Positions 1-7,886 of a stretch of DNA of 64,000 nucleotides are shown one piece after another. This DNA comes from an uncultured Clostridia bacterium (GTDB lineage: Bacteria > Bacillota > Clostridia > Peptostreptococcales > Anaerovoracaceae), in the NCBI GenBank assembly GCA_934233735.1, contig CAKQGQ010000006.1, positions 62,001 to 126,000 of the forward strand, given 5' to 3'. Made by a program: the position numbers and the translations under genes. Position 1 is the stretch's first letter. Every line of letters starts with the position of its first letter. The notes beneath the pieces were generated by a model. That model saw only the letters and a program-made list of their open reading frames with translations, did not search any database and was not told where the DNA came from.

Positions 1-2270
1 CCTACGGTATTCGTAATCACGCAATAATAACTTTGGGTTCCGTTAAATTCCGTAGATGGTTTATAATCTTTTGTCGTCGCAACTGGAATAGTTTTTATCC
101 CACGCTGATACCATTGATAACTTAATTTCCCCTTTGGCGGATTCATTGCTTCAACGGAAAGGGTTATCTCGTCTCCTTGATTGCAATATACTCTATCATC
201 TGTCTGTGAAACAATGACCGGAGTTAAATTACTGCTATCCTTAACCGTCACCATTGCAATATCCGACTTTACAGTATAACTCTTTCCGTCTTTTGTGCTT
301 GTCACGATGCAATAATAGGAAGTCTCTCCTACCGTATTTGTCACAGGAGTATAGTTTACACCATCAGCACCGGAAATCAATTCGTAACCCGCTGTTCCTA
401 CTTTATACCATTGATAGGACAGGGTTCCGCCATCCAGTACTTCTGCGACAACATTAAGTGTAACAGTATCTCCGTCATAGCATGTAATATCCGTCGGCTG
501 GCTGTTAATTTTAACATGCGATTCCGTAATCTGCACCATAACAGTATAAATCTGCGCCGTACCATTAGCCGCAACGAGTTTCACAGGTACTGCCGCATAC
601 GGAATGCTTTTTTCGTAGATTACCGGATAGTCCCCTGTATTAACTATCGCTGTCGTTGCAGCTTTCGTAGAATTTCCAATATATACTTCCGTAGTGCTCT
701 GAATCGGCAAAGCTGAAATTTTCACTTCATTTCCTGCTGCAGCCTGCGTGGTTTTTGTCTGCGTATATTTCATTATGCTTCCAGCAGCACAAAGATCCGT
801 ATCCAGCGGAATTGTTTTACTGTTTTCTGAAACTGCAAGGCTCTTTAATCCCGGAAACTTCGTAATGTTGAGACGATAGAGTTCACTGGAACTATATGCT
901 TTTTTTGTCGTATCATACTCGCCAACTTCAATCGTGAAGTATCCGGCACTTCCATATGGGAACTTTGATACATCGAAAGCAAACGAAGAACTGAACGTAC
1001 TGCGTTCACTGCTTTCCCCATTATAACTCGTTGTCATGGAGTAAGATGCCGTTCCCATTACATCTCGAGCAATTGGTCTTAACTCATAGTCGTCTCTATC
1101 ACTGAGTTTAATATCAAAAGTTCCACCTTTCCAGTTTCCCTGATTGGATACAACTATTTGATCATCCGCTACAACCGTCAAAGCATTCAGATATGCCTTG
1201 TATATTGTTATCTCAGCCACATCACTTTTGATAGAGTACGCTTTACCATCAACCGTATTCGTTACAACGCAATAATACTTGCTTGTTCCAAGAATGTTCT
1301 TAGGTGCAAGAAACATATTTTCCATCGCACCATCCTCATCACCAAGTTCTGTATCTTCTGCCTCACCTACCCTATACCATTTATAAGATAGCTCTCCACC
1401 ATCTGTAGCTTCTGCTTCAACTTCTAAGAATTGGCTTTCAATCAAATCGTATTCTGCTGTTGCCGACTGTGGTTGTGTTTTGATTGTAGGATAGCTTCCC
1501 GCTCTTGTTACATTAAATTTATAAAGTTCACTGGATACATAGGTTTTACTACTGGTATCATACTCTCCAACCTGAACGCTAAACCATCCGGTTACCCTGC
1601 CCTCAAACTTGCTTGTATCAATCGTCAGATCGCTTTGAAATGCAGTTACTTCCGAAGTTTCACCATTGTAGCTTACCGTCATGGAATACTTTCCAATCAT
1701 ATCTTTATTTATTGGCAATACTTCCAGTTTATAGGTGCCGGAATCCTCTAAGGTCATATTAAACTCTTTGCCTTGCCAGTATCCCTGCCCATTAATAATC
1801 TTTTCTTCATCCTTATATAGATTCAATTTTGCTATATAAGATTTATAGACAAAGATGGTTACTACATTAGATTTTACGGAATATTCTTTCCCATTGACAG
1901 TATTCGTTACAACGCAATAGAATTGGTTCTTCCCAAGAATGTTTATTGGTGCAAGGCACATGCTGTCCATTGCATAGTCATCACTCAACTCTTCATCTTC
2001 CGGAGTGCTGATCCGATACCAATGATATGAGAGTTCTCCGTCACCCGTTGCTTCGGCTTCAACTTCCAAGAACGCTCCACCGAACTCACTATACTCTATA
2101 TTTTCGGACTCAGGCGCAGGTTGTGTTTTAATAATAGGTGCATATTCTTCCTCTGCAGATGTACCCGTTCCTCCATCTGCCCAAGCCATGCTCGGTATCA
2201 TGGTGAACACCATCATGACTGCCATGAGTACAACAAGTGCTTTTTTGCAATAACTTACTTGTGTGTTCAT
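1..2270 (-). CDS. Secreted multi-domain Ig-like surface protein (3' end beyond window)
   Basis: The open frame runs from an ATG at 2270 off the left edge without a stop, giving about 756 codons. Seen: a basic start, a hydrophobic stretch and an AWA/DG cleavage site around residue 32, so it is exported. After it come repeated Ig-like modules (each with a WYR or WYK core and a YYCVVTNTV strand) alternating with beta-sandwich modules ending in SELYKFNV or SELYRLNI. A cadherin-like segment (KSLAVSENSKTIPL) precedes two further Ig modules. The start at 2270 was chosen because AAGGAG lies about 12 bases upstream. An in-frame ATG at 2294 is possible but has no ribosome binding site. Domains of this type usually serve adhesion or wall display. 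No enzymatic motif is seen. The C-terminal anchor lies outside the window. Confidence 0.85.
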   Translation of the reverse strand, partial: MNTQVSYCKKALVVLMAVMMVFTMIPSMAWADGGTGTSAEEEYAPIIKTQPAPESENIEYSEFGGAFLEVEAEATGDGELSYHWYRISTPEDEELSDDYAMDSMCLAPINILGKNQFYCVVTNTVNGKEYSVKSNVVTIFVYKSYIAKLNLYKDEEKIINGQGYWQGKEFNMTLEDSGTYKLEVLPINKDMIGKYSMTVSYNGETSEVTAFQSDLTIDTSKFEGRVTGWFSVQVGEYDTSSKTYVSSELYKFNVTRAGSYPTIKTQPQSATAEYDLIESQFLEVEAEATDGGELSYKWYRVGEAEDTELGDEDGAMENMFLAPKNILGTSKYYCVVTNTVDGKAYSIKSDVAEITIYKAYLNALTVVADDQIVVSNQGNWKGGTFDIKLSDRDDYELRPIARDVMGTASYSMTTSYNGESSERSTFSSSFAFDVSKFPYGSAGYFTIEVGEYDTTKKAYSSSELYRLNITKFPGLKSLAVSENSKTIPLDTDLCAAGSIMKYTQTKTTQAAAGNEVKISALPIQSTTEVYIGNSTKAATTAIVNTGDYPVIYEKSIPYAAVPVKLVAANGTAQIYTVMVQITESHVKINSQPTDITCYDGDTVTLNVVAEVLDGGTLSYQWYKVGTAGYELISGADGVNYTPVTNTVGETSYYCIVTSTKDGKSYTVKSDIAMVTVKDSSNLTPVIVSQTDDRVYCNQGDEITLSVEAMNPPKGKLSYQWYQRGIKTIPVATTKDYKPSTEFNGTQSYYCVITNTV

Positions 2271-2374
2271 ATGTATTGTCTTCTCCTTTTTCATATATTT
2301 CGCTTTGAGCTTTTCCGCTATAGGAAAACTACTGCGATGTATTTATGTAAACACTTTGTTTGTGTAGTGGTCCA

Positions 2375-2770
2375 TTATTCTGCGGTGTTTGCTTGTACAG
2401 TTTCTCCAGCCTGCGACGCTTCTGCTGCCTGCTGCTCGCGAATCTGCCTGCGGTATTCCTTATGCCGCGCTCGCTTTTCCTGTCGTCTGCGCCGTCTCTC
2501 CAAATAGGAGTAGGCGACTTCTTTCACGCCAGCTTTTTCGAGCATTCTGCCCCACGGGCCGAAGCGTTCCTTGAGTACCGTATCATAAATCAAATCGCTG
2601 CGCTCAGGAAGCCTGTTATTCTCTGCCACGAAGTCCCGCACAAGCTGCAGGAGTTCTTCGTCACTCAACGCTCGATACGGCTCGCTCACTTCATGCAGTT
2701 TCCTTGCTTTCTCCCCGCCTGTCAGATTCGGGTCACTTTTTATGCGCTCTTTCAGTTCTCTCTGGTTCAT
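2375..2770 (-). CDS. Small protein with one homing-endonuclease-associated (HNH-type) repeat
   Basis: 131 residues. The central segment, residues about 40-80 (LVRDFVAENNRLPERSDL then RFGPWGRMLEKAGV), has the pattern of the repeat that accompanies HNH homing endonucleases: a helix, a P-x-R turn, then FGxWxxxLExAG. No HNH or other nuclease motif is present, so only the probable DNA-binding part is seen. The C-terminus is a very basic helix (RRRRRQEKRARHKEYRRQ) followed by an acidic/Gln/Ala tail. Start 2770 is preferred over an upstream ATG at 2812 because AGGAAG sits about 10 bases before it. The function is unknown; a nucleic-acid-binding role is inferred. Confidence 0.6.
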   Translation of the reverse strand: MNQRELKERIKSDPNLTGGEKARKLHEVSEPYRALSDEELLQLVRDFVAENNRLPERSDLIYDTVLKERFGPWGRMLEKAGVKEVAYSYLERRRRRQEKRARHKEYRRQIREQQAAEASQAGETVQANTAE

Positions 2771-2864
2771 GCTTCGCTTCTTCCTCGTATCTATGGATTT
2801 CCTTTGCCGCATCGGGCGATGTCAGCCTTCGGCACCGCCCGGTAAAGGATGAAAAGTTATCGAA

Positions 2865-2898
2865 TAAAAAACTGCCCTCTTTGTATCTTAAGGGGCAG
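2865..2898 (-). terminator. Rho-independent terminator of the candidate ncRNA
   Basis: On the minus strand CTGCCC and GGGCAG form a 6-bp stem around a loop of about 15 bases, followed directly by TTTTTT. No protein gene lies immediately upstream on this strand, so it most likely ends the RNA described at 2865-3085. Confidence 0.75.
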
Positions 2899-3085
2899 CC
2901 TGTTTCTCACTTCTTGACGGTTTTCGTCGTGATGTCGTTTCTACTATCCCAGAGATTTTAACATCCGAGTGATAACTCGTCTCCCGGCTTGTCGCTTTGG
3001 GTCTGCCCTCGCGCTTCACGGTTGCTGATACAGTGGGTTTCTCATCCCGTTCCGTTAGTTATCCTCGTTACCTATATGTATTTTT
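2865..3085 (-). ncRNA. Candidate free-standing structured RNA, about 200 nt
   Basis: A non-coding stretch, rich in GA and poor in long open frames, ends in a good terminator. Seen on the minus strand: a perfect hairpin CGAGT-TATC-ACTCG (2966-2979 on the plus strand) whose loop and 3' arm are exactly complementary (AGTTATC) to an upstream GATAACT (3057-3063). This is the geometry of a pseudoknot or long-range helix. A second hairpin, GACG-AAAAC-CGTC, lies nearer the 3' end. The 5' boundary is a guess, and no convincing consensus promoter was found. Size, isolation and the pseudoknot recall the raiA-motif class of clostridial RNAs, but that is memory of the class, not a match I could test. It does not look like 6S, tmRNA, RNase P or SRP RNA. 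Confidence 0.5.
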
Positions 3086-3198
3086 TGCACACAAAAAGAC
3101 CTCTCCTGCCCGGCTAAATGCAAAGCAAAAGAAGTCCTGATTCTTTATAATACTCTGTTTTATCGCACGCAAAAATTACAGAGCTATATGTCTGTTGG

Positions 3199-3273
<75 letters not shown>

Positions 3274-3551
3274 CAAGAATCATACCATTTTTGCAATTTT
3301 CAAATCGTTTTGCGTACATAAGTGATTTCCTCGTATTTCCAAAATCTACTTTCATTCTACATGAATTCTTCACACTTGTAAAGAGAAATCTTTTTAGGTG
3401 CTTTGGGAGGATTTTTAGGTCAATCTCCTTTCCTCTCTTGTTATTCTGATTTTCGCATTTCTCTGCTTCCATTTTGGCCTGCAGGACTTGTTGCGGACTC
3501 GTCTGTCGAATTTTGTCGGAATTTTCTTGCAATGAAATTCCAGTATATGTA
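3274..3551. other. AT-rich spacer with no supportable gene
   Basis: About 280 bases between the GATT tract and the promoter of the Rpn gene. The only long frame (minus, into the GATT tract) would need a TTG start without a ribosome binding site and has a low-complexity tail. I see no RNA gene, inverted repeat or terminator here. Confidence 0.5.
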
Positions 3552-3580
3552 TTGTATTTATTTCCATATTATGCTACTAT
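3552..3580 (+). promoter_or_regulatory. Possible sigma-A promoter for the Rpn nuclease gene
   Basis: TTGTAT, a 17-base spacer, then TACTAT, about 60 bases before the ATG at 3641. It matches 4 of 6 bases at each box. Moderate support only, as the region is AT-rich. Confidence 0.4.
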
Positions 3581-3640
3581 TATCTTACAGAATCTGTATG
3601 AATCAGAGCAGGCGCGCAAGCTCGGAAATGGAGAAAAAAT

Positions 3641-4432
3641 ATGGCTAAATATAAGATCAGCAACAAGCTGATGTTTGCACTCGTTATGCAGGACGAGGAG
3701 ATTTGCGCGGAATTCATTCAGCGGCTCTTTCCGGGAAAGAAAGTCAAATCTATCACTTTCCCAAACGACATCAAAATCACGCCCGAAAAAACGATTGTCA
3801 CCGGGGTTCTCTCGAAGTCCGTGCGGCTGGATGTTTTGTTCAAGGGCGAAAAAGAAGTGTACGACATTGAAATGCAGGTGGAAACCGAGCCGGAACTTCC
3901 AAAACGCTCCCGCTATTACCACACGAGCATGGACACGTACTTTCTGAAAAAAGGAAGACCTTACAAAGACCTCAAGCCGAGTTATGTTATCTTCATCTGC
4001 ATGAAAGATCCGTTTGAAATGGACGAAGCAATCTACCAATTTCAAATGATTGATAAAAATTTACAGTTGCAATTAAACGATGAAACCTATACAATAATCT
4101 TAGCAATCGATTGCCCGAAGGGCAAGATTCCGAAAGAACTGGAAACTTTCTTCACCTATGTGGAGCGCGAGGAAGTCGACGAAAATGACGATTTCGTTAA
4201 GCGCATCCACGAAAAGGTCGAGGAAGTCAACCGCGACGCGGAGGTGATAGAGATTATGACGATAGAAGAAGAATTAAAAATTCGTTGGCGCTATGGATAC
4301 GACGAAGGAGAGGTTGCTGGAGCCGCAAAGGAAAAGCGCGAAATTGCGAAAAACCTGAAAGACCTCGGTGTAGGAACGGCTGAGATTATCAAAGCAACCG
4401 GACTTTCCGCCGAAGAAGTAGAGGAATTATAA
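3641..4432 (+). CDS. Rpn-family PD-(D/E)XK nuclease / putative transposase
   Basis: 263 residues, the usual length for the family called PD-(D/E)XK nuclease family transposase (Rpn, recombination-promoting nuclease). Seen: the nuclease core SVRLDVLFKGEKEVYDIEMQ, supplying the Asp and the E-x-Q of the D-(E)xQ active site around residues 65-83. Next comes the family's RSRYYHTSMD segment, then YKDLKPSYVIFIC. A C-terminal acidic/basic helix ends in a short helix-turn-helix-like stretch (GVGTAEIIKATGLSAEEVEEL). Rpn proteins cut DNA and promote RecA-independent recombination; many copies sit alone in accessory DNA. Start: GGAG seven bases before the ATG. The gene appears intact. I see no inverted repeats framing it, so movement as an element is not shown. 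Confidence 0.88.
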   Translation: MAKYKISNKLMFALVMQDEEICAEFIQRLFPGKKVKSITFPNDIKITPEKTIVTGVLSKSVRLDVLFKGEKEVYDIEMQVETEPELPKRSRYYHTSMDTYFLKKGRPYKDLKPSYVIFICMKDPFEMDEAIYQFQMIDKNLQLQLNDETYTIILAIDCPKGKIPKELETFFTYVEREEVDENDDFVKRIHEKVEEVNRDAEVIEIMTIEEELKIRWRYGYDEGEVAGAAKEKREIAKNLKDLGVGTAEIIKATGLSAEEVEEL

Positions 4433-4448
4433 ATACTATGATAGACGT

Positions 4449-4471
4449 GAGGCGTGCCGACGGCACGCCTC
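4449..4471. terminator. Strong hairpin between convergent genes
   Basis: GAGGCGTGCC and GGCACGCCTC form a perfect 10-bp stem with a 3-base loop. It lies 17 bases after the Rpn stop and 10 bases after the stop of the minus-strand gene. The plus side is followed by only a weak T-rich stretch, so it may act on both strands but lacks a classical T run. Confidence 0.6.
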
Positions 4472-4480
4472 TTGCTGTAC

Positions 4481-4837
4481 TTATCTTCTCGCGCATACTG
4501 CGAAATCATAAAAGTATTTCTCAATAAACGCTCTGTCGGTTTTATACTCATTCTCTCCGACAAAATAATCGCACATGACCTCTCTCAGCCGAAGCAGCTC
4601 CCTAAACACACCCGGATGCTCGGCTTTCTTAGCAGGAGCGTCCTGAATTGACAAGTCAAGGAGTTCAAGGCCTCTCTCGAATGCCTTCATTTCCTTCTCC
4701 CTATCGCCTTTTTCTTTCCGTTTTGCAGCTCTGCCGAACTCACTTCCTATGTTGGCAAGCTGCTCGGAAAGTGTCATCGTCCGCCATCTTCCGGCCGCAA
4801 GATCTCTATGCTGGTAATTTTCTACAGTTCTACCCAT
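4481..4837 (-). CDS. Uncharacterised helical protein partnered with the DUF5674 gene
   Basis: 118 residues, predicted all-helical and charged. Recognisable family features: TLSEQLANIGSEFGRA near residue 22, then a basic KRKEKGD turn, AFERGLELLDLSI, RLREVMCDYFVGENEY, and a C-terminal KYFYDFAVCARR. I recall similar unnamed proteins in many anaerobes and candidate-phylum bacteria, always without known function. The start at 4837 overlaps the end of the upstream DUF5674 gene by 16 bases and uses GAGG inside it, so the two are translationally coupled. The overlap and small size are compatible with a toxin-antitoxin-like or two-subunit system. That is inference; no catalytic motif is visible. Confidence 0.75.
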   Translation of the reverse strand: MGRTVENYQHRDLAAGRWRTMTLSEQLANIGSEFGRAAKRKEKGDREKEMKAFERGLELLDLSIQDAPAKKAEHPGVFRELLRLREVMCDYFVGENEYKTDRAFIEKYFYDFAVCARR

Positions 4838-5166
4838 TTTTCAACAACCTCTAAAATTTTATTTCTTACACTTTCATCCTCGACATAGCGTGACCGGTTA
4901 TTCTGCTTCGGTCTTATGTTAATGAGCGAGTCAAACTCCACGAACTCTTCCATTTCATCTTCATCGGTGAGAAAGTTTATCCCCCATAAATCTGCTTGTC
5001 GTGAACCCTCATCAAGCAAAAGTCCTTCAAGGTCTGCATGAAGTTCAGCATCAATGGCAATTATCTCTTTCTCAATATCCACTACAGCCTTAATCATATC
5101 GTCAAAATAACCGCTATCCAAACTGCTTAACTCGTCTCGGTTAATTTTTCCGGTAAGTATCTCCAT
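4822..5166 (-). CDS. DUF5674 family protein
   Basis: 114 residues. The family hallmarks are present: VDIEKEIIAIDAELHADLE, then an LLLDEGSRQADLWGINF segment, then FVEFDSLINIRPKQNNRSR followed by VED. The conserved H-A-D-E/L and N-I-R-P-x-Q-x-N-R-S motifs could form an active or RNA-binding site, but the family has no assigned function. Start 5166 is set by AAGGAGG seven bases upstream; the longer open frame upstream has no ribosome binding site. It begins 26 bases after the iron-sulfur protein gene stops, with no terminator between, so it may be carried on the same transcript. The next gene overlaps its 3' end. Confidence 0.82.
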   Translation of the reverse strand: MEILTGKINRDELSSLDSGYFDDMIKAVVDIEKEIIAIDAELHADLEGLLLDEGSRQADLWGINFLTDEDEMEEFVEFDSLINIRPKQNNRSRYVEDESVRNKILEVVEKWVEL

Positions 5167-5192
5167 TTTTTTCCTCCTTGCAAAATTTATCC

Positions 5193-6041
5193 TTATTGTT
5201 CTTTTCTTTTCATCCCAAGTTCCAGCGCCTTGGTCGGACAGTTCTGCACGCACGCAAGGCAAAGGATGCACTCTGTGCGATTCTGTCGTTCCTTAAATGG
5301 AACGTCCGGCTCCACATTCATCGGGCATACCCTGCGGCACTTTCCGCACGAAACACATTTTTCCGCATCCGCCTCGATACGCATCAGCGAAAGACTGCTC
5401 GCCGGCTTCAAAAAAACGGTAATCGGACAAAGGTATTTGCAAAATGCCCTGTTGTCCTTAAATGCAAAGGCGAGCGCAATTCCCGCTGCGTAATAGACCG
5501 CATTTCCGATCAAAAAAGCATACCACATAATCCGCTCTTTGTTCTCTGCATCAAACAAGAAAAGCGAGGTCACAAAGACAAGCGATAACGCGAAGAGCAA
5601 ATAACGCAAGAGGTCGAGTCTTTGCTTTCGATCTCCTTCCGGCTGTTTAAACGGCAGCAGGTCAAGCACCATCGCCGTCCAGCAGGCGTATCCGCACCAG
5701 CCGCGTCCGAACACAAGCGGCCCGAAAATCTTGGCAACCGCATAATGAATCGTCGCTGCTTCGAACACACCGAGGAAAAGATAGTACCAGAATCCTTCAA
5801 TCTGCATGTTTTCACCGCAGATAATCCCCAGATACACGAGCATGTAACTTCCCACAAGAAACTGCACGACATGACGCGCATAGGTCTTTTTTTCTGAAAT
5901 GAGCGCAGTGCCCAGCGCAATCGACGCCCCTATGTAGCTGAAGTTAAACAGATAAAAGATATTATCTTTGGTCAGCCAAAGACTAATCGCAATCGTCTCA
6001 AAAATGACAAACATCAAAAGAGACGGCATGTATTTCTTCAT
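5193..6041 (-). CDS. NapH/CcoG-like membrane 4Fe-4S protein
   Basis: 282 residues. About five to six hydrophobic segments fill the first 220 residues. Between them are FGRGWCGYACWTA (near residue 118) and FCKYLCPITVFLKP (near 205), the two Cys motifs of NapH/MauN/RdxA-type polyferredoxins. The C-terminal 60 residues hold two ferredoxin motifs, CVSCGKCRRVCP and CILCLACVQNCP, each able to bind a 4Fe-4S cluster. It is probably an electron-transfer protein at the cytoplasmic membrane; the redox partner is unknown and no terminal reductase lies nearby. The ATG at 6041 is preceded by GGAGG 11 bases upstream; a TTG six codons earlier overlaps that site and is rejected. Confidence 0.88.
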   Translation of the reverse strand: MKKYMPSLLMFVIFETIAISLWLTKDNIFYLFNFSYIGASIALGTALISEKKTYARHVVQFLVGSYMLVYLGIICGENMQIEGFWYYLFLGVFEAATIHYAVAKIFGPLVFGRGWCGYACWTAMVLDLLPFKQPEGDRKQRLDLLRYLLFALSLVFVTSLFLFDAENKERIMWYAFLIGNAVYYAAGIALAFAFKDNRAFCKYLCPITVFLKPASSLSLMRIEADAEKCVSCGKCRRVCPMNVEPDVPFKERQNRTECILCLACVQNCPTKALELGMKRKEQ

Positions 6042-6076
6042 AAATGCAACACCCTCCAAAAGCTATATATGCCTAT

Positions 6077-6105
6077 ATTATATTGTCTTTTTACATAATT
6101 TGCAA
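6077..6105 (-). promoter_or_regulatory. Sigma-A promoter of the 4Fe-4S protein gene
   Basis: TTGCAA, 17-base spacer, TATAAT on the minus strand, about 36 bases before the ATG. A near-consensus match. Confidence 0.75.
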
Positions 6106-6137
6106 GTTTTTATCGGCTGTCGCGACCGTGCGTGCTC

Positions 6138-7181
6138 TCAAAAATACAGGAATGCCGACGGCAGCGCAATTTCCTTTTCCATTTTGCTTTCATTCACCCA
6201 GAGGAAGTCACCGTCCGTGCCTTTTCCCTGCCTGCCGCATGGAATATAGTATCCGGTCATGTGCCACTCCACATGAGAAAAGATGTGCTTGTACTCACTG
6301 CTTCGGCTCAGTCCCGCCGGGCTGCACCCCCACTCTGCGGCCAGTGCCAGTGCCTCATCCGGCGCAAGCTTCTCTGCCACATTCGGGTACTGGTAAAGCC
6401 CGTGCAGAACGCCTTTCTCCTTTCGCTTCTGCACCGCTCTGCAGCCCTCACATTCCAAAAGGAAAACGGTCATTTCCATAATTTTTCTTTCTTTTTTCTT
6501 TGCTTTGACTGGGTAACTACGCATCGTGCCGTGCTCGCGGGCACCACAATAGTCCCGTACCGGGCAAAGATCGCATTTTGGTGCTCCGTTCGGTACGCAG
6601 ACAATTGCGCCGATTTCCATCAGGCCCTGCGTGAAGTCGCCGCAGTTCTGCTCCGGATAAATCTCGCGCAGCATTTCTGCGTATTTTTTCTTGGTATTTT
6701 GCTTCGTAATGTCAGACTCATCTTCTGTCAGGCGGCTCATCACTCGCAGCACATTTCCATCCACCGCGGGAGTCGGCTCATCGAAGCAGTTTGAGGCAAT
6801 CGCGCCCGCTGTATATTCCCCGATTCCGGGCAATGTCAAAATATCTGCGTAGGTTCTCGGGAACTCTCCGTCATGCGCCTTTAGGATTTGTTTCGCCGCT
6901 TTTTGCATATTCCGCACGCGGTTATAGTAGCCAAGGCCCTGCCAGAGCTTTAAAAGACTTTCTTCGTCCGTTTCTGCCAAATCCTGCACGTTCGGCAGCG
7001 CCTCCATCCATCTGCGGTAATATTCCCGCACGGCTTCCACTCGCGTCTGCTGGAGCATAATCTCTGAAACCCAGATATGATACGGCTGTCTGTCCTCCCT
7101 CCACGGGAGTTGACGTTTATTTTTACGAAACCAGCTTGTGACCGCTTCGGTGAATGTTTTGTCGATTTTCTTCATTTCCAT
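6138..7181 (-). CDS. mutY: A/G-specific adenine DNA glycosylase MutY
   Basis: 347 residues, the normal MutY length. It removes adenine mispaired with 8-oxoguanine. Seen: IWVSEIMLQQT with the catalytic Glu, the helix-hairpin-helix LPGIGEYTAGAIAS followed by AVDGNV with the catalytic Asp, and the 4Fe-4S loop CVPNGAPKCDLCPVRDYC. The first Cys gap is one residue longer than in E. coli, a spacing I associate with Firmicutes. A NUDIX-like C-terminal domain for 8-oxoG recognition follows (residues about 235-347). Start 7181 has GGAAAG eight bases upstream and overlaps the previous gene by 10 bases, so translation is coupled. It is the last gene of the AbrB-like/MGT/flavin reductase operon. Confidence 0.95.
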   Translation of the reverse strand: MEMKKIDKTFTEAVTSWFRKNKRQLPWREDRQPYHIWVSEIMLQQTRVEAVREYYRRWMEALPNVQDLAETDEESLLKLWQGLGYYNRVRNMQKAAKQILKAHDGEFPRTYADILTLPGIGEYTAGAIASNCFDEPTPAVDGNVLRVMSRLTEDESDITKQNTKKKYAEMLREIYPEQNCGDFTQGLMEIGAIVCVPNGAPKCDLCPVRDYCGAREHGTMRSYPVKAKKKERKIMEMTVFLLECEGCRAVQKRKEKGVLHGLYQYPNVAEKLAPDEALALAAEWGCSPAGLSRSSEYKHIFSHVEWHMTGYYIPCGRQGKGTDGDFLWVNESKMEKEIALPSAFLYF

Positions 7182-7870
7182 GGCCTGTTCTTTCCATGCC
7201 AGCCGCGTTCTTCCCAATAAGAATAATCCGGTTCAACGGGCGGCATATGCTTGTGCCCGAAGCGAATCAGACTGAACCACCTTCTGCCGAAGAAGCTCGG
7301 CGATTTTGGATTCTGATTCGCCTTTATCTTGTGTGCGAGGGCATCGGTTTTTCGGTGGATTTTTTTCATCACACTGTCCGGAATCCCGTCCGGCGCAGAA
7401 GCGCGAACTCCCAATCCCAGTTTGTACACCTTTGGAATTCCCCAGAAGTTCAGGCTGTCTGCCATATCTTTGCAAGTACTTTTCATTCCGCCTCCGGCAG
7501 CGGTGCAAATGCTGACTGCCTGCTTCTTAAACATAATTTCCTTCGGCCTGTGAACGATCCACTGCGTGCCAAAATGGTCGAGGAAGGCCATCATCTGCCC
7601 GGTTGCGTGATAGACATAGACCGGACTTGTCAGCAAAATAACATCCGCTTCATCCATCGCCGTCGCCAGCGGTTCTAACTGTGCATAATGCGGACAATGT
7701 GTCATATCGCTCCGAAAACAGGTCCAGCACCCGATGCACGGTTTATCAAAATCCCTCGGCAGGAAAAATTCCGTAATTTTCTCCCGCGTTGTAATCTTTT
7801 CCGCAAGCTCCCTTGCAATCATGCGGGTGCTTCCCTTATGATTCTGACCGTTTACAATGACTACTTTCAT
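7172..7870 (-). CDS. NADPH-dependent FMN reductase / flavodoxin-fold oxidoreductase
   Basis: 232 residues. The N-terminus has the flavodoxin-like phosphate loop NGQNHKGSTRMIARELAEK. This is followed by DKPCIGCWTCFRSDMTHCPH, a Cys-rich motif common in the FMN-reductase/iron-sulfur flavoprotein group, then DEADVILLTSPVYVYHATGQMMAFLDH, the second flavin loop. The C-terminal 60 residues are basic and less conserved. It probably transfers electrons from NAD(P)H through FMN; the substrate is unknown. Start 7870 follows GGAGGGG nine bases upstream; the 14-codon longer frame has no such site. It lies 16 bases after the glycosyltransferase gene. Confidence 0.88.
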   Translation of the reverse strand: MKVVIVNGQNHKGSTRMIARELAEKITTREKITEFFLPRDFDKPCIGCWTCFRSDMTHCPHYAQLEPLATAMDEADVILLTSPVYVYHATGQMMAFLDHFGTQWIVHRPKEIMFKKQAVSICTAAGGGMKSTCKDMADSLNFWGIPKVYKLGLGVRASAPDGIPDSVMKKIHRKTDALAHKIKANQNPKSPSFFGRRWFSLIRFGHKHMPPVEPDYSYWEERGWHGKNRPWK

Positions 7871-7886
7871 CTCAAATCCCCTCCTA

